Source: Rhodobiaceae bacterium (lineage in GTDB: Bacteria; Pseudomonadota; Alphaproteobacteria; Rhizobiales; JAKPQE01). From it: 58,910 bases of DNA. The stretch is from NCBI GenBank assembly GCA_028278505.1, contig JANQEG010000069.1, positions 1-58,910 on the forward strand, given 5' to 3'. The notes under the pieces were generated by a model, which saw only the letters and a program-made list of their open reading frames with translations, had not been told where the DNA came from and did not search any database. Positions 19,253-27,968 of the stretch are shown piece after piece (position 1 is the stretch's first letter; each line of letters begins with the position of its first letter). Both the position numbers and the translations under genes were made by a program.

Positions 19253-21544
19253 CTATCCCTCCGGCGACAGCGATAAGAGCGCCGTTTCCGGCTCGAGGCA
19301 GATCTCGTCGCTGCAGGCCTGCAGATCGAGGCGGAGGCGGCTGGCGAGGGCGGCGAAGCCTTCGGCTTCGGCGATTTCCGCCGGCAGCGTCACCGCGATC
19401 TCCACATCGCCCTCATAAAGCGCAAGCTCGTTTTCGGCGAAGCCGAGGCGGCGCCGGACCGGCGGCGGATAGCGCACCGTGATCGGCGCGCTTTCGGCGT
19501 CATGGCCGGAAAGCCGCACCTCGGTCGGGACGAGGAAGTCCTCAAGCGGTTTATTGGCGTTGACGTGCCAGCCCGGGGCGATCGAAAGGCTTATTCGGAT
19601 GTCGTCCGGCGTCTCCGCGCGCAAGACGGTGGCGCGAACCGTGCCCTTGCCGAAATAGTGCACATGTCCGGTCTCGCCGCGCAGAAGCCGGTCGGCGGCG
19701 GCGAGCGCCGTTGCGCCGGTCGCCGGCACTTCCAGGGCCAGACCGGAGAGCGCGGCGAGCAGGCGGTGGCCGCGGTTCAGGTGATCGGGATTGCCGTCGC
19801 GGCGGGCGAGCCGGGCAAAGAGGTCGAGCGCGACCGCGTTTCCCGCCGGCAGGGCCGAGTCGGTGCGCTCCTTGCCGCGCATGAAGGTGCTGACATCTTC
19901 GGTCAGGAAATAGTCGCCGGCCGCGTCATCACGAAACCGGTCATGCATGATCTCGGCAAGCTCCAGGGCGCGGCCGCGCCATTTTACATCACCCGTCGCA
20001 TCGAAAAGGGCGATAAGCCCGGCGCCGACGAAGGCGTAGTCGCTCTGGGTCGCGGGGAGGTCGGAACGGTCCTCGAATATGTAGCGCTGCATCTTGCCTT
20101 CCGACGCGCCCATGCCATCCCAAAGGAAGTCGGCGGCGCGGGCGGCCGCCGCCACATAGGCGGGTGCCTTAAGGATGGCGCCGGCTTCGGCGAGCGCGGC
20201 GATCATCATGCCGTTCCAGCCGGCCAGCACCTTCTCGTCGCGGTGCGGGGCTTCGCGTCCTGCGCGGGCCGCGCGCAGTTTCACGTAGATCGGCGCGAGC
20301 CGGTCGAGCAGTTCGGCCTCCGTCAATTCGCGCGCCGCCGCCAGTTCGGCGAAATGGGCCGGGTGATAGAGGATGTTGCTGTGTTCGAAATTGCCCGCCG
20401 CGCTGATGTCGTATACGGCCTCGGCGAGTTCGACTTCCTCCGGTTCGAGGACGGCGGCCAATTGCTCCGGCGTCCACAGATAGAACCGGCCTTCGGCACC
20501 CTCGCTGTCGGCATCATAGGCCGAATAGAAGCCGCCTTCGGGCGCGGTCAGGTCGGCAAGCACGAAATCGAGGGTGCGCCGGGCGGCGTCGGCGTAACGG
20601 ATAGTCCCGGTCAGCCGGTAGGCGCGGATCAGCGCCTGGCCCATCAGCGCCTGATTGTAGAGCATCTTCTCGAAATGCGGGACACGCCAGGCATTGTCGA
20701 CGGCATAGCGGTGAAAGCCGCCGCCGACGTGATCGTGAATGCCGCCGTCGAGCATGCGGTCGAGCGTCACGGTGACGACCCGTAGAAGCTCCGCATCGCG
20801 CTCCTTCTCGGCAAGGTCGAGCAGAAAGAGAAGCGCGATCTCGCGCGGAAATTTCGGCGCGATGCCGAAGCCGCCGGTGAATTCGTCAAAGTCCGCCACG
20901 AAGGTTCCGGCGGCTTCGCGCAGCGCCTCGCGGGTGATGTCGGCGGCGGCGATGCGGGCCGAATCCAGGCGTTCGATGATTGCAGCAATCTGATTGCTTT
21001 CGATGCGGATCGACATCTCTTCATCGCGCCACAGATCCGAGATCGCGTTCAGCACCCGGGCGAATTCCATCGGCGGGAAATAGGTGCCGGCCATGAACGG
21101 TTTCAGATCCGGGGTCAGCCAGACGTGGTTCGGCCAGCCCCCGGACCTGGTGATAAGCTCGGTGGCGAGCATATAGGTGGCATCGACGTCGGGGCGCCGC
21201 TCCCGGTCGACCTTGATGGCGACGAAGCCGGTATTGATGATCTCGGCGATCGACGGATCGGAATAGCTCTCCCGCTCCATGACGTGGCACCAATGGCAGG
21301 TGGAATAGCCGACCGAGAGCAGGATCGGCTTGTTCTCCCGGCGCGCCTTCTCGAACGCCTCTTGCCCCCAAGGATACCAGTCGACCGGATTGTGCGCGTG
21401 CTGGCGCAGATAGGGTGAGGCTTCCGAGGCCAGCCGGTTGGGTTTTGCGGTCGGCTCACCGGTGCCGCCGGCCGGCATTACCGGGCCGGTCATTGCCAAT
21501 CCAATGAGCAGCGCCGCCACCGCCCGCGTTTTTCTGGCCGCCAT
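19253..21544 (-). CDS. Secreted YyaL/DUF255 thioredoxin-fold protein fused to a DsbD N-terminal-like domain
   Basis: 763-aa protein. Residues 1-25 form a signal peptide ([17 protein letters not shown]). Residues about 35-195 are the DUF255 thioredoxin-like domain with the CxxC motif C83-H-W-C86 ([13 protein letters not shown]). Residues about 200-620 are the (alpha/alpha)6-barrel region seen in YyaL and SPATA20 proteins. The final about 120 residues ([40 protein letters not shown]) match the N-terminal domain of DsbD, with the redox pair C744/C749. The combination suggests periplasmic thiol chemistry within one chain. Family function is not established. Confidence 0.85.
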   Translation of the reverse strand: MAARKTRAVAALLIGLAMTGPVMPAGGTGEPTAKPNRLASEASPYLRQHAHNPVDWYPWGQEAFEKARRENKPILLSVGYSTCHWCHVMERESYSDPSIAEIINTGFVAIKVDRERRPDVDATYMLATELITRSGGWPNHVWLTPDLKPFMAGTYFPPMEFARVLNAISDLWRDEEMSIRIESNQIAAIIERLDSARIAAADITREALREAAGTFVADFDEFTGGFGIAPKFPREIALLFLLDLAEKERDAELLRVVTVTLDRMLDGGIHDHVGGGFHRYAVDNAWRVPHFEKMLYNQALMGQALIRAYRLTGTIRYADAARRTLDFVLADLTAPEGGFYSAYDADSEGAEGRFYLWTPEQLAAVLEPEEVELAEAVYDISAAGNFEHSNILYHPAHFAELAAARELTEAELLDRLAPIYVKLRAARAGREAPHRDEKVLAGWNGMMIAALAEAGAILKAPAYVAAAARAADFLWDGMGASEGKMQRYIFEDRSDLPATQSDYAFVGAGLIALFDATGDVKWRGRALELAEIMHDRFRDDAAGDYFLTEDVSTFMRGKERTDSALPAGNAVALDLFARLARRDGNPDHLNRGHRLLAALSGLALEVPATGATALAAADRLLRGETGHVHYFGKGTVRATVLRAETPDDIRISLSIAPGWHVNANKPLEDFLVPTEVRLSGHDAESAPITVRYPPPVRRRLGFAENELALYEGDVEIAVTLPAEIAEAEGFAALASRLRLDLQACSDEICLEPETALLSLSPEG

Positions 21545-21634
21545 TTTACACTCCCTGCAACGCGCCGGAGTGTAGCGGCAACGGGCATGCCGGGCCTTGT
21601 CACAATCCGGTGAGGCCGGCGGATCAGGCCGCGT

Positions 21635-22156
21635 TCAGCGGCACTCGCCGACCGATCCCTTGGCGCAGACGCGGCCGTCGATCCAGATCGCATCGTCGAG
21701 CTTGGCCTGGATCAGGATGGCGCCGATCAGATTGGCGCCCTGCAGATTGGCCCCGGTCAAATCGGCATCGAGCAGGCTCGCCTTCGACAGATTCGCCAGC
21801 ATCAGATTGGCGCCGCGCAGGTTGGCGGCGTGCAGATGGGCGCGTTCCATGTTGGCGAGCGTCAGATTGGCGCCCTCCAGATTGATCAGCTGCATGACGG
21901 CGCCGGAGAGGTTGGCACGCATGAGGTTGGCGCCGTCGAGCCGCATGGTCGGCATCGACGCATTGCTCATGTCGACGCCTTCGAGCTCGGCACCGATGCG
22001 GACTGCGCCGGTGCATTGGGCACCGGGCTCGTATTTGCACACGGTGTTGAGATCCTGTTCTTCCGATACGGTTTCCGTCCACGCGCCGGCATCGCCGGCC
22101 AGGACGACCGCGATCGCAAGACCGGCAATTGCGCCGGTTGCACCTGACCACGCCAT
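21635..22156 (-). CDS. Secreted pentapeptide-repeat protein
   Basis: 173-aa protein with a signal peptide (about 1-25, ending AGAWT). A short region with two Cys (VCKYEPGAQC) precedes about 20 tandem pentapeptide repeats of the A(N/D)LxX type (residues 55-155, e.g. GANLMRANLSGAVMQ), which fold as a right-handed quadrilateral beta-helix. It ends with a further Cys pair (VCAKGSVGEC). GGGAGG lies just before the ATG. The role of periplasmic pentapeptide proteins of this type is not known. Confidence 0.85.
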   Translation of the reverse strand: MAWSGATGAIAGLAIAVVLAGDAGAWTETVSEEQDLNTVCKYEPGAQCTGAVRIGAELEGVDMSNASMPTMRLDGANLMRANLSGAVMQLINLEGANLTLANMERAHLHAANLRGANLMLANLSKASLLDADLTGANLQGANLIGAILIQAKLDDAIWIDGRVCAKGSVGECR

Positions 22157-22383
22157 GACATCCTCCCTGGTCGCAATGATTAAGGGGTTAAATAGACGGA
22201 CTTCAGGGAAAATGAAATCAAATCTTCAGGCGCGTGGCCGAAATCAAGTATATTAGATGATTTTAATATAAATTATTCTCGTATTCCCAATTCAAAAACA
22301 ATGAGATGTATTTCTGGGACAGTCAACATGCGGGGAACTAAAGAGAGTATAGTCGGATTTTCGAAAATTTTGTTTATGATTTC

Positions 22384-22397
22384 TTGACTTTGATCAA
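22384..22397. promoter_or_regulatory. FNR/FixK-like palindrome
   Basis: TTGAC-TTTG-ATCAA is a perfect match to the TTGAY-N4-RTCAA box bound by FNR/FixK-family regulators. It lies in the AT-rich gap between the pentapeptide gene (minus) and asd (plus). On the minus strand a TATACT hexamer (22346-22351) follows 32 bp away, so the pentapeptide gene is a possible target, but the spacing is not the standard -41.5 arrangement. Confidence 0.45.
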
Positions 22398-22464
22398 GGA
22401 CGTTTCAGCACAAACGAATGCGGGCGGAAGGGTGCTTCGCCGCCGGGGCGCGGCGCCACCGCCA

Positions 22465-22494
22465 TTGACAATTTCGCCGACTTCCGCGACATAA
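22465..22494 (+). promoter_or_regulatory. Predicted sigma-70 promoter of the asd leader transcript
   Basis: A perfect -35 hexamer TTGACA (22465-22470) is followed at 18 bp by ACATAA (22489-22494). This places the transcript start near 22501, about 25 bp before the leader ORF, so the leader would be translated from the start of the asd mRNA. Confidence 0.6.
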
Positions 22495-22525
22495 GCCGCG
22501 GTTTTCGAAAGTAAGGGCCTTTGTC

Positions 22526-22645
22526 ATGACCGACAGGCGCAAGACTCCCGTCCGGTCCGGATTGAACGGCGCGGCTTGTCGTCCGGTGCGGACCGCGCCG
22601 GGGCCGACGGCTATCGCGAAAACCACCACGACCACGACCCTCTGA
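22526..22645 (+). CDS. Threonine-rich leader peptide upstream of asd
   Basis: A 39-codon ORF starts at ATG 22526 with AAGGG 8 bp upstream and ends at TGA 22645, 112 bp before asd. Ten of the 39 residues are Thr, and six consecutive Thr codons (ACC ACC ACG ACC ACG ACC) stand just before the final Leu and the stop. This is the layout of amino-acid attenuator leaders such as thrL of enterobacteria. Threonine is an end product of the pathway asd serves, which makes the match to function meaningful. No homology is claimed; the call rests on position, codon run, promoter and RBS. Confidence 0.6.
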   Translation: MTDRRKTPVRSGLNGAACRPVRTAPGPTAIAKTTTTTTL

Positions 22646-22667
22646 ATACGCTCCGCGCGCGGCCGAA

Positions 22668-22753
22668 CCTCTCCCCGGCCTGTTGCGGGGGAGACGGGCC
22701 TCGGGTCGCCGTGGTATGGCCGGGCTCGAAAGCGCGGGAGAGACGAAGGAGAG
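22668..22753 (+). promoter_or_regulatory. Candidate attenuator structure between leader and asd
   Basis: TCTCCCC (22670-22676) can pair with GGGGAGA (22688-22694) as a 7-bp hairpin with an 11-nt loop. The overlapping CTCTCC (22669-22674) can instead pair with GGAGAG (22748-22753), the core of the asd ribosome binding site. The two pairings exclude each other. There is no T-run after the hairpin, so a classic Rho-independent terminator is not evident and control could act on translation. Folding was done by eye only. Confidence 0.35.
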
Positions 22754-22757
22754 AACC

Positions 22758-23792
22758 ATGGGCTACAAGGTCGCCGTCGCCGGGGCCACCGGCAATGTGG
22801 GCCGGGAAATGCTGGACATTCTCGCCGAGCGCGGCTTTCCCGCCGACGAAGTCGTGGCGCTCGCCTCGACCCGCAGCATCGGCACCGAGGTCTCGTTCGG
22901 CGAGCGGACGCTGAAGGTCAAGGCGCTCGAGAATTACGACTTCTCCGACACCGACATCTGCCTGATGTCGGCCGGCGGCAGCGTGTCGAAGGAATGGTCG
23001 CCGAAGATCGGCGCGCAGGGCTGCGTCGTCATCGACAATTCCTCGGCCTGGCGCTACGACGCCGAGGTGCCGCTGATCGTGCCGGAAGTGAATGCCGACG
23101 CGGTCGAGGGCTTTGCCAAGAAGAACATCATCGCCAATCCCAATTGCTCGACGGCGCAGCTCGTGGTGGCGCTGAAGCCGCTGCACGATGCCGCCACCAT
23201 CCGCCGGGTCGTCGTCTCCACCTACCAGTCCGTCTCCGGCGCCGGCAAGGACGCGATGGACGAACTGTTCACCCAGACAAGGGCGGTCTTCGTCACCGAC
23301 CCGATCGAGCCGAAGAAATTCCCCAAGCGCATCGCCTTCAACCTCATTCCCCACATCGACGTCTTCATGGAGGACGGCTTCACCAAGGAAGAGTGGAAGA
23401 TGATGGCGGAGACCAAGAAGATCCTCGATCCGAAAATCAGGCTGACGGCGACCTGCGTGCGGGTGCCGGTGTTCATCTCCCACGCCGAAGCGGTCAACAT
23501 CGAATTCGAGACGCCGATCACTGCGGATGAGGCGCGCAACCTCCTGCGCGAGGCGCCGGGCTGTCTCGTCGTCGACAAGGCCGAGCCGGGCGGCTATGTC
23601 ACGCCCTATGAGGCGGCCGGCGAGGACGCCACCTATATCAGCCGCATCCGCGAGGATGCGACGGTGGAGAACGGCCTCGCCCTATGGGTGGTCTCGGACA
23701 ATCTGCGCAAGGGCGCAGCGCTCAACACGATCCAGATCGCCGAACTCCTGGTCAACCGCAAGCTGATCGCGCCGAAGCGGCAAGCCGCCTGA
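22758..23792 (+). CDS. asd: Aspartate-semialdehyde dehydrogenase
   Basis: 344-aa enzyme that reduces aspartyl phosphate to aspartate semialdehyde with NADPH, the branch point to lysine, methionine and threonine. NADP-binding GATGNVG (residues 9-15), the catalytic Cys in NPNCSTAQ and the substrate-binding region with His in VFISHAEAV are all present. Start ATG 22758 follows AAGGAGAG at good spacing; the upstream in-frame extension overlaps the leader region and is not used. A GC-rich hairpin follows the gene. Confidence 0.97.
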   Translation: MGYKVAVAGATGNVGREMLDILAERGFPADEVVALASTRSIGTEVSFGERTLKVKALENYDFSDTDICLMSAGGSVSKEWSPKIGAQGCVVIDNSSAWRYDAEVPLIVPEVNADAVEGFAKKNIIANPNCSTAQLVVALKPLHDAATIRRVVVSTYQSVSGAGKDAMDELFTQTRAVFVTDPIEPKKFPKRIAFNLIPHIDVFMEDGFTKEEWKMMAETKKILDPKIRLTATCVRVPVFISHAEAVNIEFETPITADEARNLLREAPGCLVVDKAEPGGYVTPYEAAGEDATYISRIREDATVENGLALWVVSDNLRKGAALNTIQIAELLVNRKLIAPKRQAA

Positions 23793-23820
23793 TCCGACTG
23801 ATTTTTATAGCTTAAAACGC

Positions 23821-23853
23821 CGCCGCACGGGCGCTTTTCCACCCCGTGCGGCG
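23821..23853. terminator. Hairpin after asd, possible terminator
   Basis: An 11-bp perfect stem (CGCCGCACGGG / CCCGTGCGGCG) with an 11-nt loop lies 28 bp past the asd stop. It is not followed by a T-run on the plus strand. The rest of 23793-24089 holds no other feature I can support. Confidence 0.5.
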
Positions 23854-24089
23854 CGCGCGCCAGGGTTTCGCGAAAAATATTAGGCAATCCGGTCTAAATG
23901 TCCTATTGTCGGCTGCGAGTCCATTATCCGCAGCAAGAGACCGTTCCGGTTTTCCGCCAAAGGTCCAGCGGTGTTGTTCCCGGGCAAGCGCCTTCCGGCG
24001 GTTCCCGACTGTTTAGCGTTTCAATAGAGATAACAAGGCGTTAACCGATTGGGCGCGGTTTCGCCGGCAATCATCGCACGGAGGCGACG

Positions 24090-24281
24090 ATGGTCCGGAC
24101 ACTCTTTGACGGCGGGGACAGTCGTCCCGGCCGGCCGGTTCTGGCGGATCCCGACGAAATCGCCGCCGTTGTTGCCGATGTCCGTGATCGCCTCAGCGAC
24201 GACCGCAAGGTCTGGAGCTTCGTCGTCGAATCCTACGCGGTCGATCTCGATCTGCTGTCCGCATCGCTGCGCGGCGCCTGA
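24090..24281 (+). CDS. Small hypothetical protein
   Basis: 63-aa ORF with a well-placed GGAGG before its ATG and GC-biased third positions typical of the real genes here. The sequence (MVRTLFDGGDSRPGRPVL, then DEIAAVVADVRDRLSDD and a C-terminal VESYAVDLDLLSASLRG) looks like two short amphipathic helices. No family is recognised. It stands alone between asd and a hydrolase gene. Confidence 0.5.
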   Translation: MVRTLFDGGDSRPGRPVLADPDEIAAVVADVRDRLSDDRKVWSFVVESYAVDLDLLSASLRGA

Positions 24282-24441
24282 CGCCGCGTTTCCGGCCAAT
24301 GCGCGTTGCCGCGGCGCGGCCGCGCATTTGCGCAAACGGTGTTGACTTTCCTCCGGCTTTGCTTCGTCATAAATCCCGGCGCCGGGGCTCCGAAATAACG
24401 GTTTCCGCGCCTCCTGAGCGTTCACATCGCGGGAAGACGGC

Positions 24442-25269
24442 ATGCAGGCGGACAAGGTCGAGGGCGGCGGCGGGCTGCTGATCCACGTCGAGGATCACGG
24501 CAATCCTTACGGTCCGCCGATCCTGTTCATTCACGGGTTCAGCCAGTGCCGGCTGTGCTGGAACAAGCAGATCAACTCGCCGCTGGCCGACAGCCACCGG
24601 CTGGTGACCATGGATTTGCGCGGCCATGGCCGCTCGGAAAAACCACGGGACGTCTACGGCGATTCGGCGCTGTGGGCGGATGACGTGGCGGCCGTGATCA
24701 AGGCGCTCGATCTTGACCGCCCGGTGCTGTGCGGCTGGTCCTATGGCGGCACCGTGATCTGCGATTACCTTCGCCATCACGGCGAAGACGCCATCGGCGG
24801 CATCAATCTGGTCGGCGCGGTGTCGAAGCTCGGCGATCCTGTGATCCCCTATCTCGGCGAACCGTTCACCTCGATCATTCCCGGATTCTTTTCCGACGAT
24901 GTGGAGGAAAGCTCCGCGACGCTGCAGAGATTCATGCGCATCTGCGTTGCCGCCGAGCCGACGCCGGAGGATTTCTACTTCTTCCTCGGCTACAACATGA
25001 TCGTGCCGCCCTATGTGCGTTACGGCCTGTTTGCCCGCAGCCTGGACAATGACGATCTGCTGCCGGGGCTGAAGGCACCGGTGCTGATCACCCATGGCGA
25101 GGACGATGCGGTGGTGCTGTTGTCGATGGGCGAGCACAACAAGACGCTGATTTCGCAGGCGTCGATGTCGGTCTATCCGGGCATCGGCCATGCGCCGTTC
25201 TGGGAGAACCCGGCGCGGTTCAATGCCGAACTCAACGATTTCGTCCGTACCGCACGGGGCGGGGAATAG
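24442..25269 (+). CDS. Alpha/beta hydrolase
   Basis: 275-aa alpha/beta-hydrolase fold enzyme. The oxyanion motif is FIHGFSQ, the nucleophile Ser lies in GWSYGG, the acid is in HGEDDAVV and the His in GIGHAPFWE, so the triad is complete. The cap region (about 140-200) is lid-like and rich in aromatic residues (EDFYFFLGYN). Related to haloperoxidase- and lactonase-type hydrolases; the substrate cannot be read from sequence. No operon partner. Confidence 0.85.
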   Translation: MQADKVEGGGGLLIHVEDHGNPYGPPILFIHGFSQCRLCWNKQINSPLADSHRLVTMDLRGHGRSEKPRDVYGDSALWADDVAAVIKALDLDRPVLCGWSYGGTVICDYLRHHGEDAIGGINLVGAVSKLGDPVIPYLGEPFTSIIPGFFSDDVEESSATLQRFMRICVAAEPTPEDFYFFLGYNMIVPPYVRYGLFARSLDNDDLLPGLKAPVLITHGEDDAVVLLSMGEHNKTLISQASMSVYPGIGHAPFWENPARFNAELNDFVRTARGGE

Positions 25270-25405
25270 AGCGGTACCCGCTGCCGCGGTCCGACAAAAC
25301 GGTCTTTCGATTTGCTTTGATCTCTCCTCGTCGTCTTTGCCCGCTCCCAAGCCGCCGATGTCCGGTCAAAGCTCTTGAGCTCCGTTCCACAGCCCTTGTC
25401 TCCTG

Positions 25406-25684
25406 TCATCACCGGGCTTGTCCCGGTGATCCATGAGGGCCTAACAGTTTGAAAACAAAGCCAGTTTGGATTGCCGGGACAAGCCCGGCAATGACGCCGG
25501 TGGTGGGGCGGCGTCGTTCACGCAAGCGCTCACACCATCCACCGCTCCCGCGGAAGCGGGAGCCTATTGCCTCGCTCAACACGTTATGTCGGCCGTCATC
25601 GGGGGATGTCTTGAATTTATCAATTATGCCAGGAACTTGTCGCCCACGCCAATGGTTCCCCGCTTGCGCGGGGAAGGTGTGCGT
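25406..25684 (+). repeat. Compound intergenic repeat with paired REP-like palindromes, copy 2
   Basis: Near-copy of 13995-14272 with the same module order: ATCACCGGG/CCCGGTGAT palindrome, GACAAGCCCGGCAATGACG, an inverted REP unit (25540-25569) and a direct REP unit (25649-25679). Differences in the REP arms are mostly compensated. It occupies most of the 25270-25772 gap, in which no gene is supported. Confidence 0.85.
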
Positions 25685-25772
25685 TGAGGGCCATATGGGC
25701 AATCCGGCAAATCCGAGGCGGCCAATGGACCGCCCCGATCAACCGGACAGCCGTCGACGCCGGCGACGATGG

Positions 25773-26654
25773 TCATTTTCGATCATGCCCTGCGCCGGCA
25801 CGGGCCAGCCGCCGCACCGTCACCATCGCCGTCGGCCCTGCGATCGTCGCCTGCTCGGCGGCGAGCGCCAGTTCGTCGCTGCCGGCGGCGACCGAGCGGG
25901 CAATCATCTCGAAAGTGGCGGCGGTGGCGCGGCGCAGATTTTCCTCATCGCCGAGGCCGCTCAGCCGGCCGGCGACAAAGAGCGCGGCGAGCAGATCGCC
26001 GGGGCCGTGCGGGGCGCCGGCGATCGCCCGGTGTTCGGCAAGCAGCGGCGCGGCGCCGTTGCCGGCAAGCAGGACGGCCGTGCCGCCGCGGACCATCGCA
26101 TGGGCCGAACTAATGAGCGCCTGCGGCCGGGCAAGGCGTTCGGCCGCGGCGATGATCCGGGCGTTGTCGTCGGTGCCGGTGCCGGCGAGCCAGGCGAGTT
26201 CGAAGCGGTTCGGGGTGACGATATCGGCGAGCGGCACCAGCCGGTCGCGGACCGCGGCGGCGGTCGCCGCATCGACATAGAGCCCGGCCTCGTCGCCGAT
26301 CACCGGATCGCAGCAATAGACGGCTTGCGGATTGGCGGCGCGGACCGCGCCGACCAGGTCGGCGATCGGCTCGGCCTGCGCGGCGTCGCCGAGATAGCCG
26401 GACAGCACCGCGCCGACCTCGCCGAGCCAGCGGCTCGCCGCCAGATCGGCAAGGCTTGCGGCAAATTCGGCGTCCGCGGGCACGATGCGGGTGCTGCGCC
26501 CATGGCCGGGATGATAGGGCAGCAGCACCGTCGGCACCGACCACACCGGAAAGCCGAGCCGTTCGAGCGCAAACCCGGCCGCGCGGAGGCCGACGCCGCC
26601 GCGCGCGACGTGCGAGGAAATGACGATGATGGCGGGACGGTTGGGCGCGGGCAT
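25773..26654 (-). CDS. pdxY: Pyridoxal kinase (PdxY-type)
   Basis: 293-aa ribokinase-fold kinase that phosphorylates pyridoxal in vitamin B6 salvage. It begins ISSHVARGGVGLRAA (the SSQV-G-VGN equivalent), carries the substrate region VLSGYLGDA and CCDPVIGDEAGLYV, TPNRFEL, and a GPGDLLAALF motif for the catalytic Asp; the usual GTGD reads GPGD here. It lies 17 bp after an FAD amino-acid-oxidase-like gene on the same strand, likely an operon. Confidence 0.85.
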   Translation of the reverse strand: MPAPNRPAIIVISSHVARGGVGLRAAGFALERLGFPVWSVPTVLLPYHPGHGRSTRIVPADAEFAASLADLAASRWLGEVGAVLSGYLGDAAQAEPIADLVGAVRAANPQAVYCCDPVIGDEAGLYVDAATAAAVRDRLVPLADIVTPNRFELAWLAGTGTDDNARIIAAAERLARPQALISSAHAMVRGGTAVLLAGNGAAPLLAEHRAIAGAPHGPGDLLAALFVAGRLSGLGDEENLRRATAATFEMIARSVAAGSDELALAAEQATIAGPTAMVTVRRLARAGAGHDRK

Positions 26655-26671
26655 GAGTTCAGTGAAATCGG

Positions 26672-27844
26672 TCAGATGACGGCGTGCTCGCGGACCGGCC
26701 GGCCCGCGGCGATCCGTTCATAGCCGAAAACGCTCAGGTCGAGCGAGCGGTATTCGCCGTGGACGATCAGTTCGGCGATGGCGCGGCCGACCGCCGGCGC
26801 CTGCTGCAGGCCGTGGCCGGAAAAGCCGTTGGCGAAATAAAAATTCGAAATTCTCGGGTGGGCGCCCAGAATGGCGTTCTGGTCGAACGGATTATAGTCG
26901 TAATGGCCGACCCAGGCGCGGACGAGCTTCAACCGCTCGAAGACCGGGATGCGGTTGGCCATGGCCGGCCACACGACCGCCTCGAAAAGATGCCAGTCGG
27001 GGTCGAAATCGTGCGCGTCGGCGGCCTCGTCTTCATCGGGCGGCGGCGACATGCCGGCGATCATCACGGTGCCCTCCGGGCGCATCCACACGCCCGTCGG
27101 ATCGACGATCAGCGGCAGGCCGTCGGGCCGCTCGCGGCAATCGGCAACGAAGACGGTGCGCTTGCGCGGCTCGACCGGCAGTGGAACGCCGGCCAGGGCG
27201 GCCAATGCCCCGGCGGAGGGGCCGGCGGCATTGACGAGACTGCCGCAGCCGAGCCGGCGCCCGTCGGCAAGGCGGACCGCGGTGATGTGCCCGTTCGCCC
27301 GCTCGATTGCAGAAACCTCCCCACGCAACACGTCGCAGCCGGCCGCCTTGGCGCCGCGCAGCAGCAGGTGCAGGAGCGCGTGCGGATCGAACCAGCCCTC
27401 GCCGGAAAGACCGAGCGCGCCGAGCGCGATGTCGCCGGTGGCAAGCGCCGGAAAGCGCGCGTGCACCTCGTCCGGGCCGAGCAGGGCGATGTCGGCGCCT
27501 TCGCTTCGCTCGACTGTGTGGTTGGCTTCAAGCGCGGCGCGGCCGGCCGCGCTGGCGAGCAGCAGATAGCCGCCGGCGTGGAAGCCGACATCGGCGTCGG
27601 CGCCGAAACGGTCTTTCAGCGTCGTCAGAAAGTCGATGCCGAAGCGCGACATGCGGATGTTTTCCGGCGTCGAAAACTGCTGGCGGATCGATGCGGCCGA
27701 CAGCGTCGTTGCGGCGCGCTCATAACTCGGGTCGCGCTCGATGATCGCGACGGTGCCGGCAAATCCGAGCGGTCCTTTTAGGAAATAGCCGGTCGCCGCG
27801 CCGATCGCGGCGCCGCCGACGATGACGACGTCATAGCGGTCCAT
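26672..27844 (-). CDS. FAD-dependent oxidoreductase (DAO/glycine oxidase-like)
   Basis: 390-aa flavoprotein. N-terminal GGAAIGAATG dinucleotide fold (10-19), EGWFDPHALL, SLVNAAGPSAG mid-protein, and the C-terminal FAD contact FSGHGLQQAPAVGRAIAELI. It resembles D-amino acid dehydrogenase/sarcosine oxidase-like enzymes that oxidise amines or amino acids. The ATG at 27844 gives the normal start (MDRYDVVIVGG); the frame upstream is not used. It is divergent from the CitE-like gene and upstream of pdxY. Confidence 0.85.
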   Translation of the reverse strand: MDRYDVVIVGGAAIGAATGYFLKGPLGFAGTVAIIERDPSYERAATTLSAASIRQQFSTPENIRMSRFGIDFLTTLKDRFGADADVGFHAGGYLLLASAAGRAALEANHTVERSEGADIALLGPDEVHARFPALATGDIALGALGLSGEGWFDPHALLHLLLRGAKAAGCDVLRGEVSAIERANGHITAVRLADGRRLGCGSLVNAAGPSAGALAALAGVPLPVEPRKRTVFVADCRERPDGLPLIVDPTGVWMRPEGTVMIAGMSPPPDEDEAADAHDFDPDWHLFEAVVWPAMANRIPVFERLKLVRAWVGHYDYNPFDQNAILGAHPRISNFYFANGFSGHGLQQAPAVGRAIAELIVHGEYRSLDLSVFGYERIAAGRPVREHAVI

Positions 27845-27968
27845 CGCTCCCTTCCGTAATTTCGGGCGGGGCTCTGGCGGCCGCTTGCCACCAAAGGCCA
27901 CTGGACCAAGCGACTACACCGTGATTAGGGTTTCCATCAACGGTTTTGCGATGTCCACGAGGTTTCTC

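Noticed and set aside
22394-22759. Minus-strand ORFs across the asd leader (121 and 76 aa)
   Set aside because: They oppose the leader and RBS, have no family match and no convincing start.
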